DNA of 21,892 nucleotides from JANWHZ01 sp964527385 (GCA_964527385.1 CAZGPZ010000012.1:1-21892); one strand, 5' to 3'; positions 12,839-21,892 are shown, numbered from the stretch's first letter. Made by a program: numbers and translations. The notes: generated by a model not told the origin, from the sequence alone.

Positions 12839-14125
12839 ATGCAGATTAAACGCGAGCAACTCAACCCAACGACCGTCAAACTAACCGTCGAAGCCGACCA
12901 ATCGCTATTGGACGAAACCAAGATGACTGTCCTGAAGCGCCTGGCTGCCACCATGAAACTGCCCGGTTTCCGTCCAGGCAAAGCGCCCATGGCAGTCGTG
13001 GAGCGTAATGTCGACGCCCAAGCGCTGCAAACCGAGTTCTTGGACATCGCAATCAACCGCTTGTATAGCGAGGCTATCGAGCATGAGAAACTCCGTGCCG
13101 TCGGCCAGCCAAAAGTCGGCGTGCAGAAATTCGTGCCATTTACTACCCTTGGGCTCAGCTTTGAGATCGAAGCTGTTGGCGACGTCAAGCTGCCTGATTA
13201 CAAGAAATTGAAATTGACCAAGCAGGTTGCTACTGTCACAACTAAGGACGTTGACGATGTCGTCAAGCGCTTGCAGGAGCGCGCAGCCGAACGCAAAGAT
13301 GTTGCTCGTGCCGCCAAATCTGGCGACGAAGCGACTATTGACTTCAGCGGCAAGGATGCCAAGACTGGCGAAGCGATCAAGGGCGTGGATGGCAAAAACT
13401 ACCCGCTTATGCTCGGTAGCGACACATTCATCCCAGGCTTTGAAGCCAATGTTATTGGCATGAAGCCAGGCGAAACCAAAGAATTCACGCTGACGTTTCC
13501 CAAAGATTACGGCGTCAAGGCGCTCCAGAGCCGCAAAGTTGCCTTCACGGTAACCCTTGCTAAGCTTCAAGAGCTCAGTGCCGCCAAGGCCGACGACGCA
13601 TTCGCTGCCAAAGTCAGCCCATACAAGACGCTCAAAGAGCTGAAAGATGACATCAAGCAGCAACTGGCGACCGAGAAAGAAGCAGAAGCAACCCGCGAAT
13701 TCGAGAACACACTACTGGAAGCTATCGCCGACAAGACGTCAGCCGCTATACCCGAAGCATTGATAGATGACGAAACCAAGCACGCTGAAAACGAAATGAA
13801 GCAGAACATTTTGTACCGTGGACAAACCTGGCAAGAATACCTAGACGAACAGGGCCAGACTGAGGCTGAATACCGGAAAGCATTATGGGAACCAGCTGTA
13901 CGCCGTGTCAAAGCCGGCCTCGCCTTGAGCGAGATCGCCGAGCGTGAAGGTATCACCGTCTCGCCAGAGGAGTTTAAGGCGCGCTTGCAGGCCCTAAAAA
14001 GCCAGTATACCGATAAACAAATGCAAACCGAGCTGGAAAAACCCGAAGCGGCCCGTCAGGTACTCTCTGGCATGCTGACCGAAAAAACCATCGCCAAGCT
14101 GACCGAATATACCTCCGCGAAATAA
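12839..14125 (+). CDS. tig: Trigger factor (ribosome-associated chaperone and peptidyl-prolyl isomerase)
   Basis: First chaperone met by nascent chains at the ribosome exit tunnel. The 428-aa protein has the standard three parts. The N-terminal ribosome-binding domain carries the signature GFRPGKAP (about residues 42-49), which docks on ribosomal protein L23. An FKBP-like PPIase domain covers about 150-245 (EATIDFSGKDAKTG, LGSDTFIPGFEANVIGMKPGETKEF). A long helical C-terminal chaperone region follows (about 250-428). There is no Shine-Dalgarno; the ATG lies 8 nt after a -10 element. In many bacteria tig is near clpP and clpX, and clpP indeed lies 1.4 kb downstream here. A decayed copy of its 3' end occurs at about 14702-14800. 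Confidence 0.96.
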   Translation: MQIKREQLNPTTVKLTVEADQSLLDETKMTVLKRLAATMKLPGFRPGKAPMAVVERNVDAQALQTEFLDIAINRLYSEAIEHEKLRAVGQPKVGVQKFVPFTTLGLSFEIEAVGDVKLPDYKKLKLTKQVATVTTKDVDDVVKRLQERAAERKDVARAAKSGDEATIDFSGKDAKTGEAIKGVDGKNYPLMLGSDTFIPGFEANVIGMKPGETKEFTLTFPKDYGVKALQSRKVAFTVTLAKLQELSAAKADDAFAAKVSPYKTLKELKDDIKQQLATEKEAEATREFENTLLEAIADKTSAAIPEALIDDETKHAENEMKQNILYRGQTWQEYLDEQGQTEAEYRKALWEPAVRRVKAGLALSEIAEREGITVSPEEFKARLQALKSQYTDKQMQTELEKPEAARQVLSGMLTEKTIAKLTEYTSAK

Positions 14126-14142
14126 TAGGCGAAAAGACCTCA

Positions 14143-14634
14143 GTGTCAGAGAACATTTGCGGGGACGACCAGAAATTCCAGCCAATGGGATGGGAGATAG
14201 TCGACCAGAATGCTGACAGGCTTGAAGAGCAAGGCGTGATACACAGGCTGACCGATGAAGAAGTAGCCGCCTTGCGTCGCGGCGAGCCGGTTCCCGGAAT
14301 GATTCCGCAGCGGGTTTTCGCGGACTTCGAGGCATTTATGACAGGTAGAAACAATTTACACCTCTATTTTGGTCCGGTAGCAGCGGGAGCCGTCCGGCAA
14401 CGCCTGCCTGAGCGGCAGCGTTTGGAGGTGATAGATCCGAACTTGGTTTGGCGCCTGGTCGAAGCAATAGAGCCGACTGACTATGGCGAGCACTATGATT
14501 TGGGCGAAAAAATCACACTGGCAAGCCAGGACTTGTTCCTGGCCTACCAGAAAATGAGTGTGCTTGTCTCGGCGCATGATTGGCGAACGGCCTGCCTTAC
14601 TCCCGAAGAAGCCGTTGAGGCGCTGATTATCTAG
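14143..14634 (+). CDS. Hypothetical protein
   Basis: A 163-aa protein I do not recognise. It is probably soluble: there is no signal peptide and no membrane segment. Visible features are a start rich in acidic and polar residues (MSENICGDDQKFQPMGWEIVDQNADRLEEQG), the phrase LTDEEVAALRRGEPVPGMIPQ, and a C-terminal half with helical character (DLFLAYQKMSVLVSAHDWRTACLTPEEAVEALI). The GTG at 14143 gives the longest frame, 17 nt after the tig stop; ATG 14188 is an alternative that would remove 15 residues. No Shine-Dalgarno is seen before either. The gene lies between tig and the relic of the tig 3' end, so it may have arrived with, or been trapped by, that local duplication. Confidence 0.6.
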   Translation: MSENICGDDQKFQPMGWEIVDQNADRLEEQGVIHRLTDEEVAALRRGEPVPGMIPQRVFADFEAFMTGRNNLHLYFGPVAAGAVRQRLPERQRLEVIDPNLVWRLVEAIEPTDYGEHYDLGEKITLASQDLFLAYQKMSVLVSAHDWRTACLTPEEAVEALII

Positions 14635-14701
14635 TAAAAGTGTGGCGCAGTGAAGCTATCTCCGTGAAAGCCTATTATGCAATTTGCTGCTATTCACGTA
14701 A

Positions 14702-14800
14702 TGCAAGCCTTCTAAAGGCCAGCGCAATACATGCCGGATAGGAAAACCCGAAGCCGCGCGCCAAGTACCCTCCGGCATGCTGGCGGAAAAACACGGGTAA
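14702..14800 (+). pseudogene. Relic of the trigger factor 3' end
   Basis: In the frame starting at 14741 the sequence reads GKPEAARQVPSGMLAEKHG and then a stop at 14798-14800. The end of trigger factor reads EKPEAARQVLSGMLTEKTIAK. The DNA matches with scattered changes, including at silent positions. Upstream, 14702-14740 shows weaker, gapped similarity to the tig segment around LQALKSQYTDKQMQ and contains a stop, so the left limit is uncertain. This is a decayed partial duplication, not a gene. Confidence 0.65.
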
Positions 14801-14814
14801 AACTGCCCGAATTG

Positions 14815-14823
14815 TGTTACAAA
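14815..14823 (+). promoter_or_regulatory. Possible extended -10 of the Nudix gene
   Basis: TGTTACAAA ends 9 nt before the ATG at 14833. No -35 or Shine-Dalgarno is seen. The geometry matches the other near-leaderless starts in the window. Confidence 0.35.
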
Positions 14824-14832
14824 TAAATAATC

Positions 14833-15351
14833 ATGGCACTTTGCACGCTTGTTGATCGAAACGACAGTATTATTGGCTACAAGGAGCGCGGTCAGCTCAA
14901 ACCTGGGGATATTTACAGGATTACATCATTGTGGGTAGTTAATTCCAATGATGAAGTATTGCTGGCACAGCGCGTGTTGACCAAGAAGAACGATCCAGGC
15001 AAGTGGGGACCCGCTGTTGCGGGCACGATCGAGAACAAAGAAAGTTACGATGTGGGTGTCGCCAAAGAGGCGCGCGAAGAGCTGGGAATTACTGGCGTAG
15101 ATTTTGTCGTTGGCCCAAAATTACATATCGAAAATAACGGCCAAGGCATGGGCTATTTCTGCCAGGCATACATTGCCAAGCTCGACTGGCCGCTTGGACG
15201 ATTCAGGCTGCAGGCAGAAGAAGTGGCCGGCATACGCTGGAGCGGGCGCGCCGAGCTAGCGCATGAGGTTGCCGCGTCGCCGCAACACTTTGTCACTAAT
15301 TTCTCCAAATCCAGTGCCGATATGCTGAAATTCATTTCTGAGCACGACTAG
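14833..15351 (+). CDS. Nudix hydrolase
   Basis: Hydrolyses a nucleoside diphosphate linked to another moiety; the substrate is not evident. The 172-aa protein has a complete Nudix box: G64-x5-E70-x7-KEAREELGI (78-86), fitting GX5EX7REUXEEXGU with Lys for Arg and keeping the metal-binding glutamates E82 and E83. The early region MALCTLVDRNDSIIGYKERGQLKPGDIYRITSLWVV and VLLAQRVLTKKNDPGKWGPAVAG resemble the Nudix branch that includes isopentenyl diphosphate isomerase and YfcD-like proteins, but I see no basis for calling it an isomerase. The start is ATG 14833, 9 nt after a -10-like element. It is followed by the clpP control region. Confidence 0.88.
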   Translation: MALCTLVDRNDSIIGYKERGQLKPGDIYRITSLWVVNSNDEVLLAQRVLTKKNDPGKWGPAVAGTIENKESYDVGVAKEAREELGITGVDFVVGPKLHIENNGQGMGYFCQAYIAKLDWPLGRFRLQAEEVAGIRWSGRAELAHEVAASPQHFVTNFSKSSADMLKFISEHD

Positions 15352-15397
15352 GTGCGCTCCAGGATTAAGCGGCAACAGGGTAATTCTATATGAGCGG

Positions 15398-15424
15398 TTA
15401 GCACTCTTGACTGGTGAGTGCTAA
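15398..15424 (+). promoter_or_regulatory. CIRCE operator (HrcA binding site)
   Basis: TTAGCACTC-N9-GAGTGCTAA, a perfect match to the CIRCE inverted repeat with the canonical 9-nt spacer. CIRCE is bound by the heat-shock repressor HrcA, usually before groESL or dnaK. Here it overlaps the -35 and spacer of the clpP promoter, so HrcA should block polymerase directly. HrcA itself is not in the window. Confidence 0.95.
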
Positions 15425-15435
15425 CTAGCTATCAT
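15407..15435 (+). promoter_or_regulatory. clpP promoter inside CIRCE
   Basis: TTGACT (15407-15412), 17-nt spacer, TATCAT (15430-15435). The -35 lies in the CIRCE loop and the spacer covers the right half-site. The transcript has about 65 nt of leader, including the hairpin CCCTAG/CTAGGG (15474-15488) just before the GGAGG ribosome-binding site. That hairpin does not hide the site. Confidence 0.8.
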
Positions 15436-15506
15436 TGAATAGTGGAGTTTGGGTAGTGTCTGTAAAAGAGCACCCCTAGTAGCTAGGGATTGAAAGTGGA
15501 GGTACT

Positions 15507-16100
15507 ATGAGCGTTCTTGTCCCAACAGTTATCGAAAACGAAGGCCGCTACGAGCGCGCTTACGATATTTATTCCAGGTTATTAAAAGATAGGATTATTT
15601 TCCTTGGCCAGGATGTTAACGAAGCTACGGCGAATATAATCGTCGCGCAATTGCTATTCTTGCAGTCGCAGGACGCGAAGAAAGATATTTTCTTCTACAT
15701 CAATAGTCCGGGCGGCAGCGTGTACGACGCGCTGGCGATTTATGACACGATGCAATATGTCACCAATGACATCCAGACGGTCGGGATCGGCGTCCAGGCG
15801 TCGGCGGCAGCATTCCTGCTATCGAGCGGCACCAAGGGCAAACGGTTCATCTTGCCGAACGCGACAGTCATGATCCACCAGCCTTCGAGTGGCACGCGCG
15901 GCAAGGTTACTGACATGGAGATCGACCTTAGGGAGTCCCTGCGCGTCAAAGAGCGCTTGAACGAAATCATGGCCAGAAACACCGGGCAGAAGATCGAAAA
16001 GATCAAGAACGACATGGAACGTGATTACTGGCTGACGGCAGATGATGCCAAGAAATACGGTTTGGTTGACGGCGTTATAACCACGCCGCCGAAAAGTTAG
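15507..16100 (+). CDS. clpP: ATP-dependent Clp protease proteolytic subunit
   Basis: Serine protease that forms a double-heptamer chamber and degrades proteins unfolded by ClpX, ClpA or ClpC. It has 197 aa, normal for the family. The catalytic triad is present: S99 in GVQASAAAFLL (the family usually has MAASMGAFLL), H124 in VMIHQPSSG and D173 in ERDYWLTADDAKKYGLVDG. The INSPGGSV oxyanion loop and the handle helix (SLRVKERLNEIMARNTGQ) are present. GGAGG precedes the ATG by 6 nt. Its promoter sits in a perfect CIRCE element, so it is predicted to be induced by heat or protein stress through HrcA. No Clp ATPase gene is next to it. Confidence 0.96.
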   Translation: MSVLVPTVIENEGRYERAYDIYSRLLKDRIIFLGQDVNEATANIIVAQLLFLQSQDAKKDIFFYINSPGGSVYDALAIYDTMQYVTNDIQTVGIGVQASAAAFLLSSGTKGKRFILPNATVMIHQPSSGTRGKVTDMEIDLRESLRVKERLNEIMARNTGQKIEKIKNDMERDYWLTADDAKKYGLVDGVITTPPKS

Positions 16101-16121
16101 GTAGACATCGCGCCAGGTATC

Positions 16122-16130
16122 TGTTACCGT
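16122..16130 (+). promoter_or_regulatory. Possible -10 element before the gene at 16139
   Basis: TGTTACCGT ends 8 nt before the ATG. TATCTGTTA at 16119-16127 is identical to the sequence at the same place before tig. TAAGG (16130-16134) could instead be a short Shine-Dalgarno. Confidence 0.3.
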
Positions 16131-16138
16131 AAGGTACC

Positions 16139-16852
16139 ATGACAGATGCTGGCTCTTCGGGCGCACGGCTTAAACTAGTACCATTCACGGAGTACGATCC
16201 TATTGAGCTTGCAAACCAACTGCATATGGCGGCAGCCGCGGACCGTTCGTACCCGAGCCGGGCACCACAGAAGTACGCCAGAGCGGGCGCAACGAGAACG
16301 GTAATGCGCGAGCAAGAGGAGCACGCCGCTAAAGCTGTTTTGCACTACGCGGTTGTCGCGCACGTGCCAATGGACGGCGATAATGCTGTGAATGACCTTG
16401 TCGGCACCGTGCACATAGTACCCGGGGCACAGCTGTATGAACGAAAATCAAACATACCGGTTTGGCTATCCAGGCTGATTGGCAGGCTGATCGTGTCCTC
16501 TTACCCTGGCCTGACCCACCGTGTTGAAACGTGGGTACAGCACCAAACGTTTGCTGCGGCAGAGCAACGCTTGGCAGTCGCCTATGATCTGGCAATTCGC
16601 CAGGTCGACGAACTAACGGGCGGTGACACGAATGCTCATGCGTGGACCCTTCTTCCTGAAACCAACGACGTGACCGCAGTTTCGGAGCGGCGGGCTGTTG
16701 CCGGTGCGCTCGGGCGCTTCGTGGCCGGCAAGTTCCTTAGTCCGGGGCTGCCAATCTTCAGCGTCAATAACGGGCTGTATATTTCGCATATCGCCGCATA
16801 TAACGAACAGGTGCGCAATCCCAGTTTTGACACTGCAGGCGGACAGGAGTAG
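16139..16852 (+). CDS. Hypothetical protein
   Basis: A 237-aa protein of unknown function. It lacks a signal peptide; one moderately hydrophobic stretch (IPVWLSRLIGRLIVSSYPGL) is amphipathic and not a clear membrane helix. The order of a helix (EYDPIELANQLHMAAAADRSY), a strand-like stretch (LVGTVHIVPG) and later strands could suit a GNAT-like fold, but I cannot identify an acetyl-CoA binding motif with confidence, so I make no functional call. There are many His and Arg residues. ATG 16139 follows clpP by 38 nt and may be transcribed with it or from its own -10 element. The rpoB promoter begins 17 nt after its stop. Confidence 0.65.
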   Translation: MTDAGSSGARLKLVPFTEYDPIELANQLHMAAAADRSYPSRAPQKYARAGATRTVMREQEEHAAKAVLHYAVVAHVPMDGDNAVNDLVGTVHIVPGAQLYERKSNIPVWLSRLIGRLIVSSYPGLTHRVETWVQHQTFAAAEQRLAVAYDLAIRQVDELTGGDTNAHAWTLLPETNDVTAVSERRAVAGALGRFVAGKFLSPGLPIFSVNNGLYISHIAAYNEQVRNPSFDTAGGQE

Positions 16853-16869
16853 TTAAAATAATTAAAGTG

Positions 16870-16899
16870 TTGACATTTATTGCGTGGAGCGCCTATATT
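16870..16899 (+). promoter_or_regulatory. rpoBC promoter
   Basis: Consensus -35 TTGACA (16870-16875), 18-nt spacer, -10 TATATT (16894-16899). The start would be near 16906, leaving an unusually long leader of about 220 nt before rpoB. A possible second promoter is TTATCA (16989-16994), 18 nt, TATAAA (17013-17018). The leader holds the small hairpin GGTTG-TAA-CAACC (16971-16983) and no T-run terminator. No ribosomal protein genes (rplJ, rplL) precede rpoB within the window. Confidence 0.75.
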
Positions 16900-17127
16900 A
16901 GATAGCAAGAAGCAGTGTACGCAGCGGGCAGTTATTATAAAATGTTTTCGTCTGACGCGTAGTATCCTTCGGTTGTAACAACCAAAAATTATCAACCATA
17001 ACATCTCACGGATATAAAGACGAGCTTGTAACGGCGTAAGTAGGTATCTGGGCTTAGCCTCGTAGTGGCAAAGCTCTTTGTTCGGGTCAGCGCGTCTTGT
17101 ATCGGTGGAAGGGGAACAGAAGCAAGG

Positions 17128-20100
17128 ATGGCAAAAAGCGACAAACCGGCGGTTACCATTGGTAAGCGCGCATATTTCAGCAAGAACCATAAATCAGTCA
17201 AGCTGCCAGGGCTCGTCGAACACCAAAACCGGTCGTTCCAGTGGTTCGTTGAAGAGGGCTTGGGCGAATTGCTCGCTGAAATCAGCCCGATTGACGACTA
17301 CACGGGCACGAAGTTGACGCTCAATTTCAAGAATTATCATTTTGGCGGGCCAAAGCTCAGCGAAGCGGAAGCGCACGAAAATAATGTCAGCTATGAAGCG
17401 CCGCTCATGGCGCAAGCCGAACTCGTCAACAAAGTGACGGGCGAAGTCAAAGAACAAGAAATCTACCTCGGCGATTACCCGTGGATGACCAACCGTGGCA
17501 CCTTCGTTATCAACGGCGCTGAGCGCGTCGTCGTCAACCAACTGACTCGTTCAGCGGGTGTGTTCTTCACTGCAGAACAACATGCCGGCGGATTGCTGTA
17601 CGGCGCCAAGGTTATCCCCGGTCGCGGCGCATGGCTGGAGTTCGAAACTGCCAGCAACGGCGCAATGTACGTGAAGATCGACCGCAAACGAAAAATCCCT
17701 GTTACAACCTTGCTGCGCGCGCTCGGCGTGCCGGAAGTCCGCATGCGCGAAGTATTCAAACATGTCGATACGGGCAAATTGAGCTATCTCGATGCTACCC
17801 TTGAGAAAGATACTGCCAAGGGGCAAAACAATGCATTAATCGAAGTCTACCGCCGTTTGCGGCCTGGTGACCTGGCAACCGTCGACAATGCCCGCCAGCT
17901 GATCGAAAATATGTTCTACAACTTCAAACGCTTCGATTTCTCGCGTGTCGGCCGCTACAAGCTGAACAAACGCCTGGACATGGACGTACCGAATACGGTG
18001 GAGAACCGCGTCATGCGCATCGAGGACCTGGAAGCCATCATCGCGGAGATCATCCGCCTGAACAATACCCAGGAGCCGGAAGATGATATCGACAGCCTTG
18101 CGAACCGCCGTGTCAAGATGGTCGGCGAACTCGTCCAACGCCAGTTCCGCATCGGCCTGCTGCGCATGGCACGCAACACGCAGGACCGTATGTCGATGAG
18201 CGACCTGGAGACTGTCCAGCCAAGCCAGCTGATCAACGCCCGCCCGGTTGTCGCTGCTGTCCGTGAATTCTTCGCGAGCTCGCAGCTCAGCCAGTTCATG
18301 GATCAAGTCAACCCTCTTTCGGAGCTTGCTCATAAGCGCCGCCTGAGCTCAATGGGTCCTGGCGGTTTGTCGCGCGAGCGTGCCGGGTTTGACGTCCGCG
18401 ATGCCCACGCCACGCACTATGGGCGCATCTGCGCGGTGGAGACGCCGGAAGGCGCCAACATCGGCCTCGTCTTGAACCTCGCCAACTATGCCCGCGTGAA
18501 CGACTACGGTTTTATCGAAACCCCATACCGCAAAGTAGTCAATGCTATAACTGCCAAAGAAGTCGCCGGCTATATTGCCAGCGCGAACCTTGAAGACGAA
18601 AAAGGCAAGGTTATCGTCAAAGCAGGGACCACGATCTCTGCTGCCGATGCCGCGCAGCTAGCAAAAGTCACCTCGCAAGTCACCTGGCCGGTCAAAGCCC
18701 GGGTAACTGATGAAATTGTTTACCTTGATGCATACGACGAAGAATCGGCTGTTATCGCCGGCGGTGGAAACACCGTCAACGAGGATGGCTACTTCGAGGC
18801 AGACCGCGTCGGCGCCCGCAAACACCTAATGTCTAGCCAAGTCGATGCCAACGAAGTGACGCACATGGACGCCACGCACAACCAGATTATTGGCACGAGT
18901 GCCGGTCTCATCCCGTTTGTCGAGAAAAACTACGTTTACCGCTCACTCATGGGCGCCAACCAGCAACGCCAAGCCGTACCGCTGATCCAGCCAAAAGCGC
19001 CGATTGTCGGTACCGGGCTGGAGTCCGATGCCGCGCGTAATACCGGGCAATTAGTTGTTGCCGAAGCCGACGGCGAAGTCGTTAAGGCGGCAGGCGACGA
19101 AGTCGTAGTCCAATACAAAGCCGGCAAAGCTAGCTACAAACCACAGCATTTCACTCGCTCTAATGAGGGGACGAGCATCAACCAAAAGGTCGTTGTTCAT
19201 ACCGGTGACAAAGTAAAAGAGGGCGATGTGCTTATCGAGGGCATGTCGATCCAGAACGGCGAACTGGCGCTTGGCAAAGATTTGATGGTCGCCTTCATGC
19301 CCTGGGCTGGCTACAACTTCGAAGACGCCGTCGTATTGTCACGCCGCATCGTCGAGGACGACACCCTGACAAGTGTTCATATTGTCGACTTCATGATCGA
19401 AGTCCGCGAGACAAAACTTGGGCCTGAAATTGTCACCCGCGACATTCCGAACGTTTCGGAAGAGACGCTCAGGCACTTAGACGACACGGGCATTGTCCGC
19501 ATCGGCGCCGAAGTCCACCCTGGCGATATCCTCGTTGGCAAGATTACGCCGAAGGGCGAGCAGGAATTGAGCAGCGAAGAGTTGCTGCTGCGCGCCATCT
19601 TCGGCGAAAAAGCCAAAGAAGTCCGCGACACCTCCCAGCGCATGAGCAACGGCAAACATGGCAAGGTTGTCGGCGTGAAAGTCTTCAGCCGCGAGAACGG
19701 GCATGAATTGAAGTCAGGCGTAATCATGCAAATCCAGGTCTTCGTGGCCCAGATGCGCAAGATCAGCGTCGGCGACAAACTCGGTGGCCGCCACGGGAAC
19801 AAAGGCGTCATCGCCCGTATCCTACCGGCCGAGGACATGCCATTCACCGAAGACGGCACCCCTATCGATATTGTCCTGAACCCGCTTGGCGTGCCTTCGC
19901 GCATGAACCTTGGGCAGCTGTTCGAGGCACATCTTGGCATGGCCGCCCGGGCGCTTGGCATGACCGTCGCCAGCCCGTCGTTCGACGGCGTCCCGACAGA
20001 CATGATCAAAGAATTACTCAAGAAGGCTGGCCTGCCCGAAGACGGCAAGCAACAGCTCTATGACGGCCGCACCGGCGAAGCGTTCCGCGAACGAACGACG

Positions 20101-20700
20101 GTCGGGGTCATGTACATGAACAAGCTCAACCACATGGTTGCCGACAAGATCCACGCACGTAGCACGGGCCCATACACCATGGTTACCCAGCAACCGCTCG
20201 GCGGCAAAGCCCAAAACGGCGGCCAGCGCTTCGGCGAAATGGAAGTCTGGGCGCTTGAAGCTTACGGCGCAGCAAACATCTTGCAAGAAATGCTGACCAT
20301 TAAATCGGATGACGTGTATGGCCGCAGTAAAGCCTACGAATCCATCATCAAGAAAACGGTGATCGTCGGGCCGAAAGTCCCTGAAAGCTTCAATGTCCTC
20401 GTGAAGGAACTGCAAGGTTTGGGCTTGAAAGTCGACCTCATCCATTCCAACCGCGCGACCGACGCCGAAGACGTGCTTTCGAGCAACATCCGCAAAGAAG
20501 CGGAAGAAGAGCCGACAGTCGAGGTACCGCATGACGAAATCTCGGATGTTGACGTGACGGAACCTGCCGAAACTGAAGAGTTCAGCATCGTTGACGCGGA
20601 TAGCGACAGCGACCTGGGTGGCGTAACCGCGACGGTTGCAGTAGACGATTCGGACGACAACGACGATACATTCGATAAGGAAGACGGAGAGGAGGCTTAA
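17128..20700 (+). CDS. rpoB: RNA polymerase subunit beta
   Basis: Second-largest subunit of RNA polymerase, forming half of the active-site cleft. It has 1190 aa from ATG 17128. A frame extends upstream to GTG 17065, but MAKSDKPAVTIGKRAYFSK is the natural start; GGAAGGGG lies upstream, somewhat far. The rifampicin-region segment SSQLSQFMDQVNPLSELAHKRR is present; V394 stands where most bacteria have the first Asn of DQNNP. Also recognisable are GPGGLSRERAGFDVRDAHATHYGR, ETPEGANIGL, the GDKLGGRHGNKGV region and MEVWALEAYGAANILQEMLT. After the conserved C-terminal end there is an acidic tail of about 65 residues rich in Asp, Glu and Ser. GC content is clearly higher than in the HAL operon. It overlaps the signals of rpoC, which starts one base after its stop. 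Confidence 0.98.
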   Translation: MAKSDKPAVTIGKRAYFSKNHKSVKLPGLVEHQNRSFQWFVEEGLGELLAEISPIDDYTGTKLTLNFKNYHFGGPKLSEAEAHENNVSYEAPLMAQAELVNKVTGEVKEQEIYLGDYPWMTNRGTFVINGAERVVVNQLTRSAGVFFTAEQHAGGLLYGAKVIPGRGAWLEFETASNGAMYVKIDRKRKIPVTTLLRALGVPEVRMREVFKHVDTGKLSYLDATLEKDTAKGQNNALIEVYRRLRPGDLATVDNARQLIENMFYNFKRFDFSRVGRYKLNKRLDMDVPNTVENRVMRIEDLEAIIAEIIRLNNTQEPEDDIDSLANRRVKMVGELVQRQFRIGLLRMARNTQDRMSMSDLETVQPSQLINARPVVAAVREFFASSQLSQFMDQVNPLSELAHKRRLSSMGPGGLSRERAGFDVRDAHATHYGRICAVETPEGANIGLVLNLANYARVNDYGFIETPYRKVVNAITAKEVAGYIASANLEDEKGKVIVKAGTTISAADAAQLAKVTSQVTWPVKARVTDEIVYLDAYDEESAVIAGGGNTVNEDGYFEADRVGARKHLMSSQVDANEVTHMDATHNQIIGTSAGLIPFVEKNYVYRSLMGANQQRQAVPLIQPKAPIVGTGLESDAARNTGQLVVAEADGEVVKAAGDEVVVQYKAGKASYKPQHFTRSNEGTSINQKVVVHTGDKVKEGDVLIEGMSIQNGELALGKDLMVAFMPWAGYNFEDAVVLSRRIVEDDTLTSVHIVDFMIEVRETKLGPEIVTRDIPNVSEETLRHLDDTGIVRIGAEVHPGDILVGKITPKGEQELSSEELLLRAIFGEKAKEVRDTSQRMSNGKHGKVVGVKVFSRENGHELKSGVIMQIQVFVAQMRKISVGDKLGGRHGNKGVIARILPAEDMPFTEDGTPIDIVLNPLGVPSRMNLGQLFEAHLGMAARALGMTVASPSFDGVPTDMIKELLKKAGLPEDGKQQLYDGRTGEAFRERTTVGVMYMNKLNHMVADKIHARSTGPYTMVTQQPLGGKAQNGGQRFGEMEVWALEAYGAANILQEMLTIKSDDVYGRSKAYESIIKKTVIVGPKVPESFNVLVKELQGLGLKVDLIHSNRATDAEDVLSSNIRKEAEEEPTVEVPHDEISDVDVTEPAETEEFSIVDADSDSDLGGVTATVAVDDSDDNDDTFDKEDGEEA

Positions 20701-20701
20701 T

Positions 20702-21892
<1,191 letters not shown>

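Noticed and set aside
18301..18321. Rifampicin resistance from V394 in DQVNPLSE
   Set aside because: The main resistance positions (equivalents of D516, H526 and S531) are unchanged; a lineage difference is more likely than selected resistance.

Overview
The window is about 21.9 kb of compact bacterial chromosome in the standard bacterial code: TAG, TGA and TAA all end genes and tryptophan is TGG. Gene content, leaderless-looking promoters, a divergent TyrRS HIGH motif and an RpoC without its N-terminal zinc finger suggest a Patescibacteria/CPR lineage, most likely Saccharibacteria (TM7). That assignment is an inference from protein character, not a database result.

Layout. 1-598 (minus): start of a class A penicillin-binding protein running off the left edge. 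599-910: divergent control region holding a short Tyr-rich leader ORF and an intrinsic terminator in front of tyrS. 911-5066: tyrS, a SAM-dependent methyltransferase and recG. 5067-5869: an unusually long gene-free stretch with one intact tRNA-Leu(UAG), a degenerate tRNA-Leu copy split in its T-loop by an 85-nt structured insert, an isolated duplicate of the tRNA 3' end, a second insert of the same architecture, and two terminators. 5870-6376: an unknown protein. 6373-12793: a probable operon opened by a consensus promoter, an 18-codon His-rich leader ORF and a terminator, followed by a histidine ammonia-lyase homologue, a threonine-synthase-like PLP enzyme broken by an in-frame TAA, a HisRS paralogue without anticodon domain, an M20 peptidase and hisS. 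12839-16852: trigger factor, an unknown gene, a decayed copy of the trigger factor 3' end, a Nudix hydrolase, clpP under a perfect CIRCE operator, and another unknown gene. 16870-21892: rpoB and the first 397 codons of rpoC.

The main discovery candidate is a pair of leader-peptide attenuators of the same design. One has Tyr codons before tyrS and the other has His codons before the HAL-to-hisS operon. In each, a sequence late in the leader ORF can pair with the 5' arm of the terminator, so a ribosome stalled at the Tyr or His codons should allow read-through. The His case is paradoxical: it predicts that a histidine-degrading enzyme is switched on when charged tRNA-His is scarce. The operon therefore may not be a catabolic hut pathway. 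Options are histidine salvage, an aminomutase or other modified-amino-acid route using the HisRS paralogue, or simple hitchhiking with hisS.

Four consecutive genes (5870-10359) end in TGA, while the 11 other complete genes end in TAG or TAA. The middle of this block is also visibly more AT-rich than rpoB, and it lies just downstream of the duplicated tRNA 3' end. Together these features suggest the block was acquired separately.
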